A stretch of DNA of 47,686 nucleotides, from contig NW_022205085.1 of the NCBI RefSeq assembly GCF_008831285.2, positions 1-47,686 on the forward strand, in the 5' to 3' direction. Every line of letters starts with the position of its first letter. Position 1 is the first letter of the stretch. This document shows, piece by piece, positions 1 through 11,300 of the stretch. A model generated the notes under the pieces. The model saw only the letters and a list, made by a program, of their open reading frames with translations. It ran no database searches and was not told the origin of the DNA. Both the position numbers and the translations under genes were made by a program. The DNA comes from Nymphaea colorata. Taxonomy: Eukaryota; Streptophyta; Magnoliopsida; Nymphaeales; Nymphaeaceae.

Positions 1-198
1 CGTTGCAGTTTCATTCTTGCTTTCCTCCTCAACATGAGCATCAGCAGCAGCAGGATAAAACAGTGGCCTTGTCTTGTCTAAACCTGCCAATATCCAAAAT
101 CTCATATGATTTTGCCACTGGAGCATGATTCCCCATTTTGTTGACTTTCTTCTCATCAAGAATGCTAAACAAAGTAAAATCATGTAACTTGCTATTAC

Positions 199-290
199 CT
201 CCACATAGTTCAAGTTGAACTTCTTGCTTCCCATGTGATCAGACCCCGCCTCTGAAGAGCTGCCCAAAGCATCCCATAGTCCATGAACAC
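199..290 (-). pseudogene. ASNSD1: ASNSD1 copy A exon 2, frameshifted
   Basis: It aligns base by base with 27730-27825. Single-base losses near 289 and in the GGAGATGC/GGGATGC region, plus others, give a net loss of 4 bases. The borders CTAG and GTAATA are kept. Confidence 0.65.
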
Positions 291-2701
291 CTAGTCCTGC
301 ATAAAGGACATGTCAAGTCAACTTCAAAACCAGTGACTGGTTAATAAGCCATAAAAAGGAAACAGAATATGCTATATGAAAAGAAGATCCTTTTATAATC
401 AATGTGTGTGATGTCGGATTCAGTATCCATTTTTCTTTCTCTTTTCTTCAGTCTGTTTAAGAGGTGAAGAGTCGATATATGCAGCCTAGTTGAGTGAACT
501 AGTCTTCATCTATGTATTAAACCCACCCTTTACTTTCAAGTTTCAACATGGTACATATTTGCAAGGGGATTAACTTTACTGATATAGAGAACTACGCAAG
601 TTCACTGGGAGCTGGGCTCCCGTCTTACTTGGTTGAGTAGAACATCATAGTGTTAGCCGACAATAACATGTTAAGCATTAAAAAGTGGCATTACCGTTAC
701 GAACCAACAACTGCCTACAATGATAACTTCTACAGTGATCTATCAAGGCGACTAATAGACTTGAAAATATCGATCCTCAACCATTAAAGGGAAAAAGAAG
801 AAGAGAAACTCATATAATATCCACTGTGTCTGCCATTAATTCTTCCTACAGTTGAAATTCATGAATACAAAAACAAAAGGATAAAACATAACTTGTTTTT
901 GCCCAAGACCTTGAATGGACTTACCACAGACATTGAATAATTTTGGAGTGAGTAGACAATTTATGGAGGTGTTTCCTCAAAATTTAGTTTCAACAAGTAA
1001 TTTTAGCAAATGACAACCAAATAATTTCTGAACATTTAGTGAAGCAATAAGATGGGGGATAAATCCTTGTGGTCACGAGATGAAAATCTAGGCACCATAG
1101 GAAGAACAAATGACTAAAACATGTGCATACCCATGTTGCCTCCACCCCCCACCCCCACCCCCAACCTTCCTTGCAGCCATTGAAGAGGAACAAGAAGACA
1201 AGAAAGAGGCTCATCAACTTACCAAGCGCCATTTGATCCTCTTTTGGATTCATTTAAATAGTGAAGCCCTAGTGGGGCAGAATACAAACAATGATTAAAA
1301 ACATTAGGAAATGACAATACAAGCCACTAATACAAAATATAAAGAATAAGAAGAATAGATCTGGGTCTGATGGTCAACATATCCAACGTCTGGACGTGCT
1401 AATACTTCCCCCTCAAGTTGTACACTAGTTCCTATCATGTGCAGCTTCCTTTTCAAGTAGTCATGCTTGCTTCCGACAGTCATTTATGAAAGTATGTGCT
1501 ATCTGCAATTTTGACTCCACAAAATATGTGCATCACTTGTATGACAGCATTTGAGCATTCAATGAAAATAGTGTTTACCATTTCATCATTCAATGAGAAG
1601 GGAGATAATGGACAAAAGTATTTAGGAATGTTAGAAGTCATGAAATGCATAGACACACATGTATATAAACCATAATTAAAATATCCTTATAATATCACTG
1701 TTTTGAAGCCGGCTTATAGTATCAGCAAAAGTATTCCAATATTTCAAAACATACCAAAAACAAAATGTCAAAATATTATGATGATATTATCCTGATATAT
1801 TCCCAATATTTTTCTGACACATTCACAAAAGCCTCCTCTCTTATATTTCAGCATGTGGAATTTTTTACATTCAGTTTCATGTTTGCAGAAAGTTTTTATA
1901 TTTGTTTCTTTATAATAGGAAACTTATTGTCATGTTTCTTTTGTTTGTTCTTTATGTTTTTTCATTTTAAAATTTCCAATATTTTTTCCCTTATATTAGG
2001 CCAATAACATCCAGATTTTTGAAAGTGCTCAGAAAGAAAATTTTGCTGAGAAAATTTCGATGAATAATATCTCTGGCTATGATATACATATATATAAATA
2101 AAGAACATGTAAATTATTTCATAAAATAAAGTTTTATTATAGGTTACAATTTTGTACGTAAGAAAACAACATGTTCTTTCTCAGTTTTGAAAATTACAAA
2201 CTTACATATGTATCGTCTAAATTTTTACAAATAAAATAGAAAAAATATGACTCGCTCGAGGCGTGAAGTCTAATCACCCGAGGCAGGAACCGACTATTGG
2301 CCTCGCGGGCCTCGCCGTTACCCATTTCAAAGATCGCCGGCCATGCAGTTCTCTACTCTCTAGTTCTGATAGTGCATAGTGTTTTTGCAATTTCCAAGTA
2401 ACGATGCAAGCACGTTTTTTCTCTTTCAGAAAGTCTTGCCTTCCACACGAGACCCCTGCACTTGGTCGTTGAAATTGAACCGGCATGTGGTTTATATACG
2501 CCTATCCAAATTTTACATCCCCGGACAGTTATCAACGAACGGTGTAATCGTTGGTGCACTGAAGTATAGCAATCAGAACCATCACAACTCTGATATATAC
2601 CAAACAAAAAAGAAACCAAGAAACAGTCGAAAAACAAATTCCCAACGATAGACCGCCACTCGTTACCGAGCAAACTGCTAAATACGAATCAATAACTCAA
2701 C

Positions 2702-2876
2702 CTCCAGTAGAAAATAAAAAGGAAAAGAACGGGATGAAATCCACATGAAGACCATCCAACAAAAGCCAAAGAATTTGAACCTTTCCGCCCCGTGACGCCG
2801 GCAGTTCTTCATCTGCACCCTTCAGGCACGACGAGTCTATCTGGACGCCGGAAAGGATAAGAGCGATCCCGCACAT
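2702..2876 (-). pseudogene. ASNSD1: ASNSD1 copy A exon 1
   Basis: The ATG is at 2876. Translation begins MCGIALILSGVQIDSSCL and runs 58 codons plus one base to GGAG/GTTGAG. Met-Cys-Gly-Ile is the processed N terminus of class II amidotransferases, with Cys as nucleophile. Confidence 0.72.
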
Positions 2877-3045
2877 CCTAGGGTTCCGGGAAAACCCTTT
2901 CGGAAAGTTAAAACCCCCACCGACCTCCGCTCAGTTGAAGCAAAAATGCATAGCGCCCGGCGCCCGCCCTTTTGCTCATTTTAAGCCTGCACGTTTGGTC
3001 GCTTGGCCTGTTCTCCCCCGTTTTCCTGTGGACCCCACCGAACCA

Positions 3046-4355
3046 GGGGCCGTTTGATGGCCCAAATCAACCTCTTGAAAACATCTTTTCAGGAGTTTTA
3101 TGCTGGAAATAAATAAAAAGCAAATGAAACCAATATTTTCGAAACCCGTTTATGTTTGAAAAAAAAAAGTATATTGATCTTGAATTTAGTTTTATGGGAA
3201 AAAATTTCATGGTTGATGGCATAAAAAGGCAGAAACAACGAGTTTTGGAAATAACTAGTCGCTTTAGAAATTATAACTTACCACTAGACCCAAAACTCAA
3301 TGCTTTGCCATCATTAACACATTTTTAAAACACTCAATGCTTTGCCATCATTAATACATTCTTAAATGTTTTCTGTAGTCTAGGCATCAACCCCATTGTC
3401 TTAAGCATATTTTTCCTAAATAACTCCAAGATACGCCCGCTCGCAAAAGCGTGAGCCACGTGCTCAAGAAGACGGTCCTAAATATTCCCCACAACATCAC
3501 AATTTCTACCATGCTTCCCTATTGCTTAGAAAATCAACACTCCAAACTTAAAAGATCAATATAAATAAATCATCGCTTCTCCAACATAATCATAAACTTT
3601 CCTCAAAAAACACAATCGCTAACATGCGTCCCCAAAACACCAATTCTAAATTATAGCATGCTTCCACAATAATTACACATGCTCAAAAGGAAAATATGCA
3701 ATAAAATTGGCTCAATTACGCCTTGCTCACCCCAAATCAAAAATCTAGACTGCTACGATAGTCTAGGCAGCCACCTCAAGGATTCGATCAAGTGCCAAAG
3801 CCCAAGATTACTTGTTGTCGTCGCTATTCACACGTCCTATTTGTTGGTAAGAGGGAAAGATAGACTCCCCCAACTTCAAACCATTCAAACGGCAATATAC
3901 GATGAGAATCCGCAACAAGAAAAAAGAAACATAGGTCTGCCGTGAGAAAAATGCAGCTGGCAAGGCAAAAAGGAGAGGTTCGGTTGAGGGAGGCTCACAC
4001 GGTGAGGGAGCAGTCAAGGGAAAAAAAAAACAGGCAGCTAGGGTGAGAGCGCGTGAGAAGGGAGAAGGAGGAAGAAAATCGTGAGGGCATAGGGTGTTGA
4101 CGGAGAGTGGAAAATCTAGCAGGGGGGGACAAGGGGCTGCGCAGGAGGAGAGAGAGTGAGGGGGGACAAGGGCTGCGCAGGAGGGAGGATAACACGAGAG
4201 AGTGAGGAGGAGACAGGAAGAGAGACCGTAGAGGGAGGTGCAAGTGAGGAGCACGAGAGAGAAGAGGGAGACGGTCAGAGAGAGGTCGTGCGGTTGAGAG
4301 GGGAGATGGCAGAGACAGTGAGAGAGGGAGGAGGAGAAGAAGGACGAGGAAGGAG
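3046..4355. other. no gene seen; GA-rich tract at its right end
   Basis: 3046-3950 is ordinary AT-rich DNA with the 37-base duplication. 3955-4380 is strongly purine-rich (GAGAGG-type) with an internal repeat of GGGGACAAGGGCTGCGCAGG. Long open frames there follow from composition. Confidence 0.6.
3295..3368. repeat. 37-base tandem duplication
   Basis: Two units beginning ACTCAATGCTTTGCCATCAT at 3295 and 3332, with few differences. Confidence 0.75.
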
Positions 4356-4921
4356 GAAGAGACAGAGAGGAATCAAAAGTCTCACCTGAGCACCACCGCC
4401 GTCATTCTCGTCGCCGCCCAGCACCTCCGCTGGCACGAGAGACCTCCAGGAGATAGACGAGGGAGAAGGAAAAACGAGGGAGAAGAGGGCGGTGTTGGGC
4501 TCCTATCGCACGAGGAGTTCGGGTCCGGGTCTGGACCCTGACCCGATCGTCCTGCAAAAGCCGAGCTACAATGACAACTTGTTAATGTTTTCAAATAAAC
4601 TCTTACGTGCACATCACAATAGAGACACTATGTAAGTGTATAATGCATCTATTCAAAAAATCAAAAAATTGAGTGTTGACAAGTGTATCATAAATTTACC
4701 CCAAACTTTATAACGAGATCATTAAATATCTTCATAATGTCCTGCTGCCAATTGTAAAATGACCACTTAACGACATCATGAGAAAATGTCTTCTTTCCAT
4801 TGACTTATATCGATGCCCAAATATGATAAACTATATTTGAGCTCAAATGAGACCCTTGGTACAAGATTTTAGCACAATTGCACAATTTTGTTATAAATAT
4901 ACATCAATTTTTGAGACAATT
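4356..4921. repeat. 0.57 kb near-identical repeat, left copy
   Basis: Matches 32901-33450. The last 360 bases differ at only about two positions, while the GC-rich first 200 bases show more changes and a 17-base insertion near 4465. It contains a self-complementary GGGTCCGGGTCTGGACCC string. I could not assign it to a family. Confidence 0.85.
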
Positions 4922-4935
4922 TGAAATACTGTTGG

Positions 4936-5327
4936 TATCAGCTACTATTGCCGAACACCATAAGAGTCGCTTGGTAGCAATAATACGCCTGGTACCCAAA
5001 TATTTAAACTGAACTATTGGAATTCTTAGGCAACACACAAAACACGGACATTAATTGTGTCCAAAAGATAGACATTAATTAGCCATTATAATGAACGTGG
5101 CCGGTAAGGGGCAAACTCTTACTAAAGATCCAAGCTTTTATCGGTGGCTGTTCGTTGTGTTTTGAAGATTGCCCCCAAGAAAGCCGTTAAAGAAAAATTG
5201 ATCCAAGAAACGTGTTAAAACATCACACTATATCCTGCGGCTAAATATTCAGGCCTTTCTCAGTTTCTTGCTGCTGGAGAGAGTTCTCGAGTTTCCGTTC
5301 TTCCACCAAAGTGTTGATTTCATCGAC
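4936..5327 (+). promoter_or_regulatory. 5' flank of IPK
   Basis: About 390 bases separate the end of the 0.57 kb repeat from the IPK start codon. A weak TATA-like string (ACTATATCC) lies near 5229, about 100 bases before the ATG. The 60 bases just before the ATG are GC-richer and fit a short 5' leader. This rests on position and composition only. Confidence 0.3.
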
Positions 5328-5394
5328 ATGGCCGACGAGGCACCGCCTTCGCCTGTGAGCCTTAGCAGACCTCTTCGTTGCATCGTCAAACTTG
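5328..5394 (+). CDS. IPK: IPK exon 1
   Basis: The ATG at 5328 opens 22 codons ending in RCIVKL, plus the first base of a Gly codon, followed by a strong donor GTACGTGAG. The Lys of VKLGG is the conserved ATP-phosphate-contacting lysine of the amino acid kinase fold. The start is chosen because it is the first ATG after a GC-richer leader and puts the motif at the usual distance from the N terminus. Confidence 0.82.
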
Positions 5395-8300
5395 GTACGT
5401 GAGCCTAACCCCGATTCCTACCCCTGCTTCATCATCTTCTTCATAATGTGGCAGACTGAAGTTTGTCTATATCTTATAGACTGGTTAGGTTTGTTTGTAA
5501 CTCGCTGGCTCACAGGAACTGCTCCGCGGAGCCTGACTTCTGGCTTTCCTATCAAGTATCAACCAATTGTATAGATCATATCAGCAGTTCCAAAATAGCT
5601 ATAACCAACGGATGTCGGGTTCGAATCTTGTCATTTTCTTCATCCCAAGTTCCTTGGTGTTGAGCTCGAGTATTGTCACCATCAATAGTGCTAGTCTAAC
5701 GGGACTTCACGCTTCCCCAGATCATTGATTGGAAATGCAAGTTCTAAGTCCGATTCATCCGACAGACGAATGCGATACCGGAATCACGCTTATTTTAGAG
5801 GAAAGCGGCCGATAAATCTTCCAGTTTCTGAAGAAAGAGATTGTGAATTATAGTCTCCAGTATCTTTGCGAATGCTTGACCGTGTACTTGCTACAGTGTA
5901 TCGACATCTTGTCCAAGTATCCTCCTACTTTGTGTTGGTGAAGTAGCACAACACCACTCCCTGATTGCCAAGACGAGTTGTTAAAGCACTCCGGTGACTT
6001 ATGACAGAAGCGGGTCCCTTGACGAATATGCTACTAGCATGTGCGTTTCATTTCCCACGTTGAAACACTTTTCGATCCGATTATTTATCAAACTGCACTT
6101 GTTAGGTGTCTGTGTTTGTTAATTATTTGGTTTGTGTAACAGCTTAGGAGAGTATTTTGTAATAGACGTGCTTCTTGGCTGCCTAGTTAGTAATCTTAAG
6201 TTTTATCCATATAGGTAGGGACGAGGAACCAAGAGTGGCTTCTGTTAATTTTTTGTTGTTTTTTTGGACATTTCTTTTTGGTTTCTTTTCTGTGTTTTAT
6301 AATGTTACCTGCAGATATGGTTCATTTTGGATTTGGTTGTTTTAGGGAACTTGATTTAGATTTGCACGTTCTAGATTAATGACATTCTTTGTGTTTGGGT
6401 ACAAACTTAGGTGGATCTGCAGTTACCCATAAAGATGTGCTGGAGCACATAAATGACAAAGATCTTGCTGCAGTTGCATCACAGTTGAGGGAGGTCATAA
6501 TGCATTCTACTGCAAGGGGGTACACGATGGATTGGAGCAAGCAGTCGGGGATCCCTCCAACTATTCCTGCAGATATTGCAGATCAAGTTTTGAGTTCGAG
6601 TGCTTTCATTGTGGTTCATGGAGCATGTTTGAAATTTCACGTTGTGTTTGATTTGTATGCCCACAGATTGTAAAGATTTTTGGAGTAAAATTTTGCGATA
6701 AGTAGGAGCAAGATTTCTGTAAGAATGTAAGTAGCCAAGTGTGGTAGAAAATGCACTCCAATTGGCTACAGAAAAAGTGCATTGAGACAACTGCAACAAA
6801 CAGGTTGACCAATGCACCAATTTTACATTTTTGGTATGGTATCCATATGCACGTAGGAGAATGTTACTTTTTTCCTTTCTTTCATGAAAAAGGGAAAGCT
6901 GAATTTAAATTAGCTTCCTGAAAATTGCTAGGGGATTACTGAGAGATGATTTTATAACAGAAAAACCAGGCACCAAAGCTATGGTGAAACACTGTCTATC
7001 TAAAACCCTGCACGAAGAAATTTTCCGTGATGTACCAATCTGGCTCTTGTTTTTCCGCACACAATTGATCCCTGACCAATTTGGCAACATAGAAAATATC
7101 AAACCTCAGACTCACACTGTTTGTGCAAGCCTCAGATTGTCCTTTATCATCTGACATTCACCCAACTCCAACCTAATCTTACACTTTCCATCGGTGAACA
7201 TTGTGACTACTGTTGTCTGGGCCACCATTTCAAGTTTGTCCTCCAGCACCAGCATTTAAGGTGATATGGGGTCAGAAGAATCACAGTTGGAACTTGCAAT
7301 TACACCTACTGTCCTGCATTGTGAAACTAATTTGTTTAAGCTTAGCTTTTAATCGGTACATTAGCTTTCTAGAGTTGTCACCTCATGTACCCAGCATCTA
7401 AGCGTGCTTTTCTCTTGTCCTCCCACTTGAACTTCCAGAAATTTTATCGCCAAATAGGCCCCTTGCGTATACCTGTAAGTTATTTCATGAGAGTGTTCAT
7501 CTTCATCAGATACTGCCACCGTTCTTAACTGTCAGAAGATGCAACACCCTTATGTTAGAGACCTGAGGCCTGCTTTTCTTGGTCCATGAGAACTTAAGTG
7601 CCAAAACCTAGTGTTTGTTTTTTCCTTTTTCCTGCGGAGATGAGCTTCATGTTGCATGTGCAGCTGAATTTCTTCAGAAAAAATTATAAGTTCTACTATG
7701 AGGAGGTCCCAATTTGGTTCCTTAGCCATTTTTTTGCACAAAGGGCATCTCTTAAGTAAAGTTGGATAGTTGCTTCATCCCATTAACAATGAATATTGTA
7801 ACAGGTACGATGGTGTCCCAAAAGAACTACATAATGAAATGACAGCCAGACGAGCATAATCTTGAAATATAGATACCTTTATTCATCAGGCGGCCAATGC
7901 ATTATGGAGTGCAGTCTTTTGATAACCTCCTAGAGGGACCCAGAAGATGACGTTGTTAGGAAACATGTAAAGACATGTATATATGCTGTACTTATGCGTA
8001 CATATATATTCAATCTCAGCTGTATATGTTTTATACATGTACAATAATGGTTATATATATATGAATGTATAATTCTGATATATGTGCTTATATATAGGTT
8101 TAAGTCTTTATTTTAGTGTTTTTCTCTATTTTTTGTTTTATTTTTACATCTGGACATTTTTGGAATTTGGCCAGATTGGATCTGGTTGGATAACGAGCTC
8201 CAATGGCTCTTTTTAGAGCTGTTGGAGCTAACCAATGGCTAGTTTTCTTTGAGTTCTTTCTCTTTGTTCTCGTGTTGTTTGGTCTATAAGGGAGAAATCC

Positions 8301-11300
8301 TGTTTGCAATAGCACTGTTTTAAACAGTAATTTTACTGTTTATTCATAAAGTTTTTGTCCATTTCCGTTTTGCGTCCCTGTTATTATTTTGTGCTCTTTT
8401 GATTTAAGATCATCATCTTAGCTATTATTAGCCCTTTTATCAGAGATATTTTAGGATGTTTCAATTGTTGTGCAGCTGGCCTTTCTTGCTAAATGACAAA
8501 AAGACCCTTGTCATAGGAAAAAAATTAAAATAAAAAATCCCAACAACCACTGGAGGAGAAATATAATTCTGGACTGGTGGAAACCTAGATAAGAGGCTAA
8601 ATGAAAAGGATTTTGAATATGTGAAAAATGTACACATCCATCTCCTAACAGCAGTTATAATGCATGTTAGACTTGTTAGTATGTTACTAATCTCACTGTT
8701 ATAACAGAAGCTTATCATGAAATCATTTTAATATCTCATTTAAAAATGTTTATAGGGTCCTTTGGGCACTTCCAGGCAAGTAGAGCTGGAGTTCACAGAG
8801 GTGGATTGCATTTACCTCTTGTAACTGCTGGTTTTGTGGCAACAAGAATATCTGTAAGATGCCCTGCTGGTTTTTGTGAAATTTCTTTACCTTGCTATTT
8901 ATATGCATATATCTTGATATTAGATTCCATAGTCTACCTTCCAAAGTTCTGAATACTATCTATAGTGCAGGTTTATTTGGTCCAATTTCACAACATGCAC
9001 GTACTATTGGAAAAAAACACGTATAATATGCCAAAACAAAGTCAGCTGTATTAAACGTGAAAAAATGTGTCTTTTTTAAGAAAATGCCAAAAAATAAAAA
9101 ATGTGAAAAAAACACGTATTATATGCGTTTTTTGCATTTTTTTCATATTTTTTATGATTTTTTTTATTTTTTAGTAATTTTCAGGATTTATAAATTGTTT
9201 AAATTTTTTTAAAATTTGCTGAGATTTTTCCGTTTTATTCCTGAGATATACAACTTTGCTGTATTATATCCGTGAAATTCCTCGCCGTATAATACCCGTA
9301 CACGTTTTCTGTGACAATGATTTGGTTATACCTCGGTGTCTCATTGATGAACTGAATCTTCAATTTTTCCTTGTTTAATGCAGGTTTATTTGATCATGCC
9401 TCTGGTATCTCATTGATGCCACTGAATCTTCTAATTTTATATTAATAGATAGTATGTAAGGTTACCTCCCATTAGTTTAAAATAATTTGTAATGACCTCT
9501 CAGCATAAATTTCTCTTTGCTGTCCTCAATTTGCTAGAAGCTGTTGCAAAGCGTCAACTTCATAAACATATGCACTTAAATGTATGTTTATGTGTAATTG
9601 GAAATGTACATATGCATATAAATTTCTTTTATATGTATGGTATCCTTTGCTTGTTCTTTTCTGTTTCTATATTTTATTATTCTCTGCATTTGTCTTTTTG
9701 CGAACGGCTCTTTCGTCATGGAGCATATAAATAAACTAGTTGTTCGGCTGATAACAACAGCCAGAGTCTAGCCATTGGAACTTCCACTAGCAGCTGGTTC
9801 CCCATGTCAATGTATATATTTGGGCCCTGAACCTAGTATTCAATGCCCTTTGATTGAGAGGTTAAATTTTTGTTTTCTCAAGAATGTAACCTTGTTGGAG
9901 ATGAACTAGATAATTTTTGCTGTATTGCGATTTCCAAGTCTCTTATGAGAAACATTTATATCTATATATTGGAAAGATTACAAAAGAATGTGGGTTTTCA
10001 TATTAAACTTGTCTTTCCCTAGAGCCTTCCCAAATCAACTTCTCATACTGGAGGTTTTGCATCCAATATTTATTTGATGAGGAAGTGATGTCATGTCTAT
10101 TGTTTGAAAATTGAGAGATGCAAAAAAATATTGGTACAAATCTAACTTTTTTACATGAAGGGTTTATTATTCTCAAATACTTCTTCACAGTTATCTTTTA
10201 CTTTCTATAAAGTAAGTTTCAAATTTCAAGGATATTGTGTTCTTTCCTTTGGTTGATTCTTTTCTTTTCTATAAAATAGGTTTTGACTTTTGGATATGTT
10301 CTATTCTTTCACTTGGTTGATTGACAGTGGCGACACTGCATGGTTTCTAAAAATGGTGGGCTTTGAATTCATTGTTGTTACTGTTAAGTATATGAATTAT
10401 GAAACATTTTAGTCTTTTACGTTATCCAGGAAGTAGGCTTGTAAGCTATGTGATATAACATGCATTTTGAACTACAACTTATTTTCATTTTCTGTTTTTC
10501 GGGATTGTTTGAAAGGAATACTTTCTTATCTGTCCTATATTATTTTCTTAAGCTATGCATTCATTTCTTAGTATATGCCTTTGCATGCTTTACTTTGTTA
10601 AATTTAAGATTTTTCTTTTTGATCTTCAGGTGACAGCACTCAATCTTGAGATTGTGAGGGCACTTGCAAAAGGTAGGTCTGTTATGGACTGTTTGGTCCT
10701 CTCTCAGATGACTATATATGTGTATGTGTGTGTATAGAATGGCACGGTTGCTTGCTGTTGGTTGTTAAGTTTAGTCAACAAAAGCACTTTACAGATTAGT
10801 AATTTTGTTGGTGGCTTGCTTTCGCAGTTTGCAGTGCACGAGCTTAGATATACATGTATCAGATACATCCATGCGAGTTAGAGGATGTAAATCTCATAAA
10901 GCACTCAATGCACATGTAACATGAATCTGCAGATTATGACGTAGATCTCGTACTTTTCTAGTTCTGTATATATTTTTAAATTTTAAGACTTAACAGAATG
11001 TGATAATTATTGTTTGGCTCCTCAATAGCATGACCGCATGTCTACATTTTTAGAAAGACAAGTTTCTCTGGTTGGAGGTTACATGGAAAGTTAGTTATTT
11101 ATCAACACAAAGCAGTTGTTAAGACCTACACAAACACACACATGTAATAGTCTTATATGTTTATATTCTTTTTTGTTGTAACATTTTGTTCAAAGGTTAC
11201 TTTAGTACATTTCTAAAATTTTAGATTCAAGTAAAATTAGTTTTTGTGTTTAACACATGTAGCTTGTCGTCCTTTTTAAGGTTTGACAGGGGTCTGCTCA

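Larger units (their letters stand above)
1..2876 (-). pseudogene. ASNSD1: ASNSD1-type protein, copy A (exons 1, 2 and start of 3)
   Basis: This family has an N-terminal class II glutamine amidotransferase domain (Cys2 nucleophile) followed by an asparagine-synthetase-like ATP-pyrophosphatase domain. Exon 1 (2702-2876) starts MCGIALILSGVQIDSSCL and stays open to a donor at 2701. Exon 2 (199-290) matches exon 2 of copy A' but is 92 bases instead of 96, which breaks the frame. The exon 3 start (1-44) still encodes DAHVEEESKNE, but the acceptor AG is TG (CAG to CTG at 45-46). The rest lies beyond the window's left edge. Exon 1 here is probably closer to the ancestral frame than in A', because its 175 bp give the phase exon 2 needs. 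Call: a decayed duplicate. Confidence 0.7.
1..3045. repeat. segmental duplication, left copy
   Basis: Directly repeated at 27527-30658, same orientation, with many small indels. It spans ASNSD1 exon 1, intron 1, exon 2 and about 170 bases 5' of the start codon. Homology stops just after the shared GGACCCCAC string. The left end is cut by the window edge. Confidence 0.88.

Noticed and set aside
1110-1298. Proline-run open frame over the C-rich tract at 1146-1165
   Set aside because: The tract lies in intron 1 of the duplicated ASNSD1 block and recurs, shifted, at about 28720. It is simple sequence.
4156-4389. Open frames on both strands in the GA-rich tract (3808-4389)
   Set aside because: They are low-complexity Glu/Arg/Gly or Ser/Leu/Pro translations that follow from a purine-rich repeat, with no domain or splice context.
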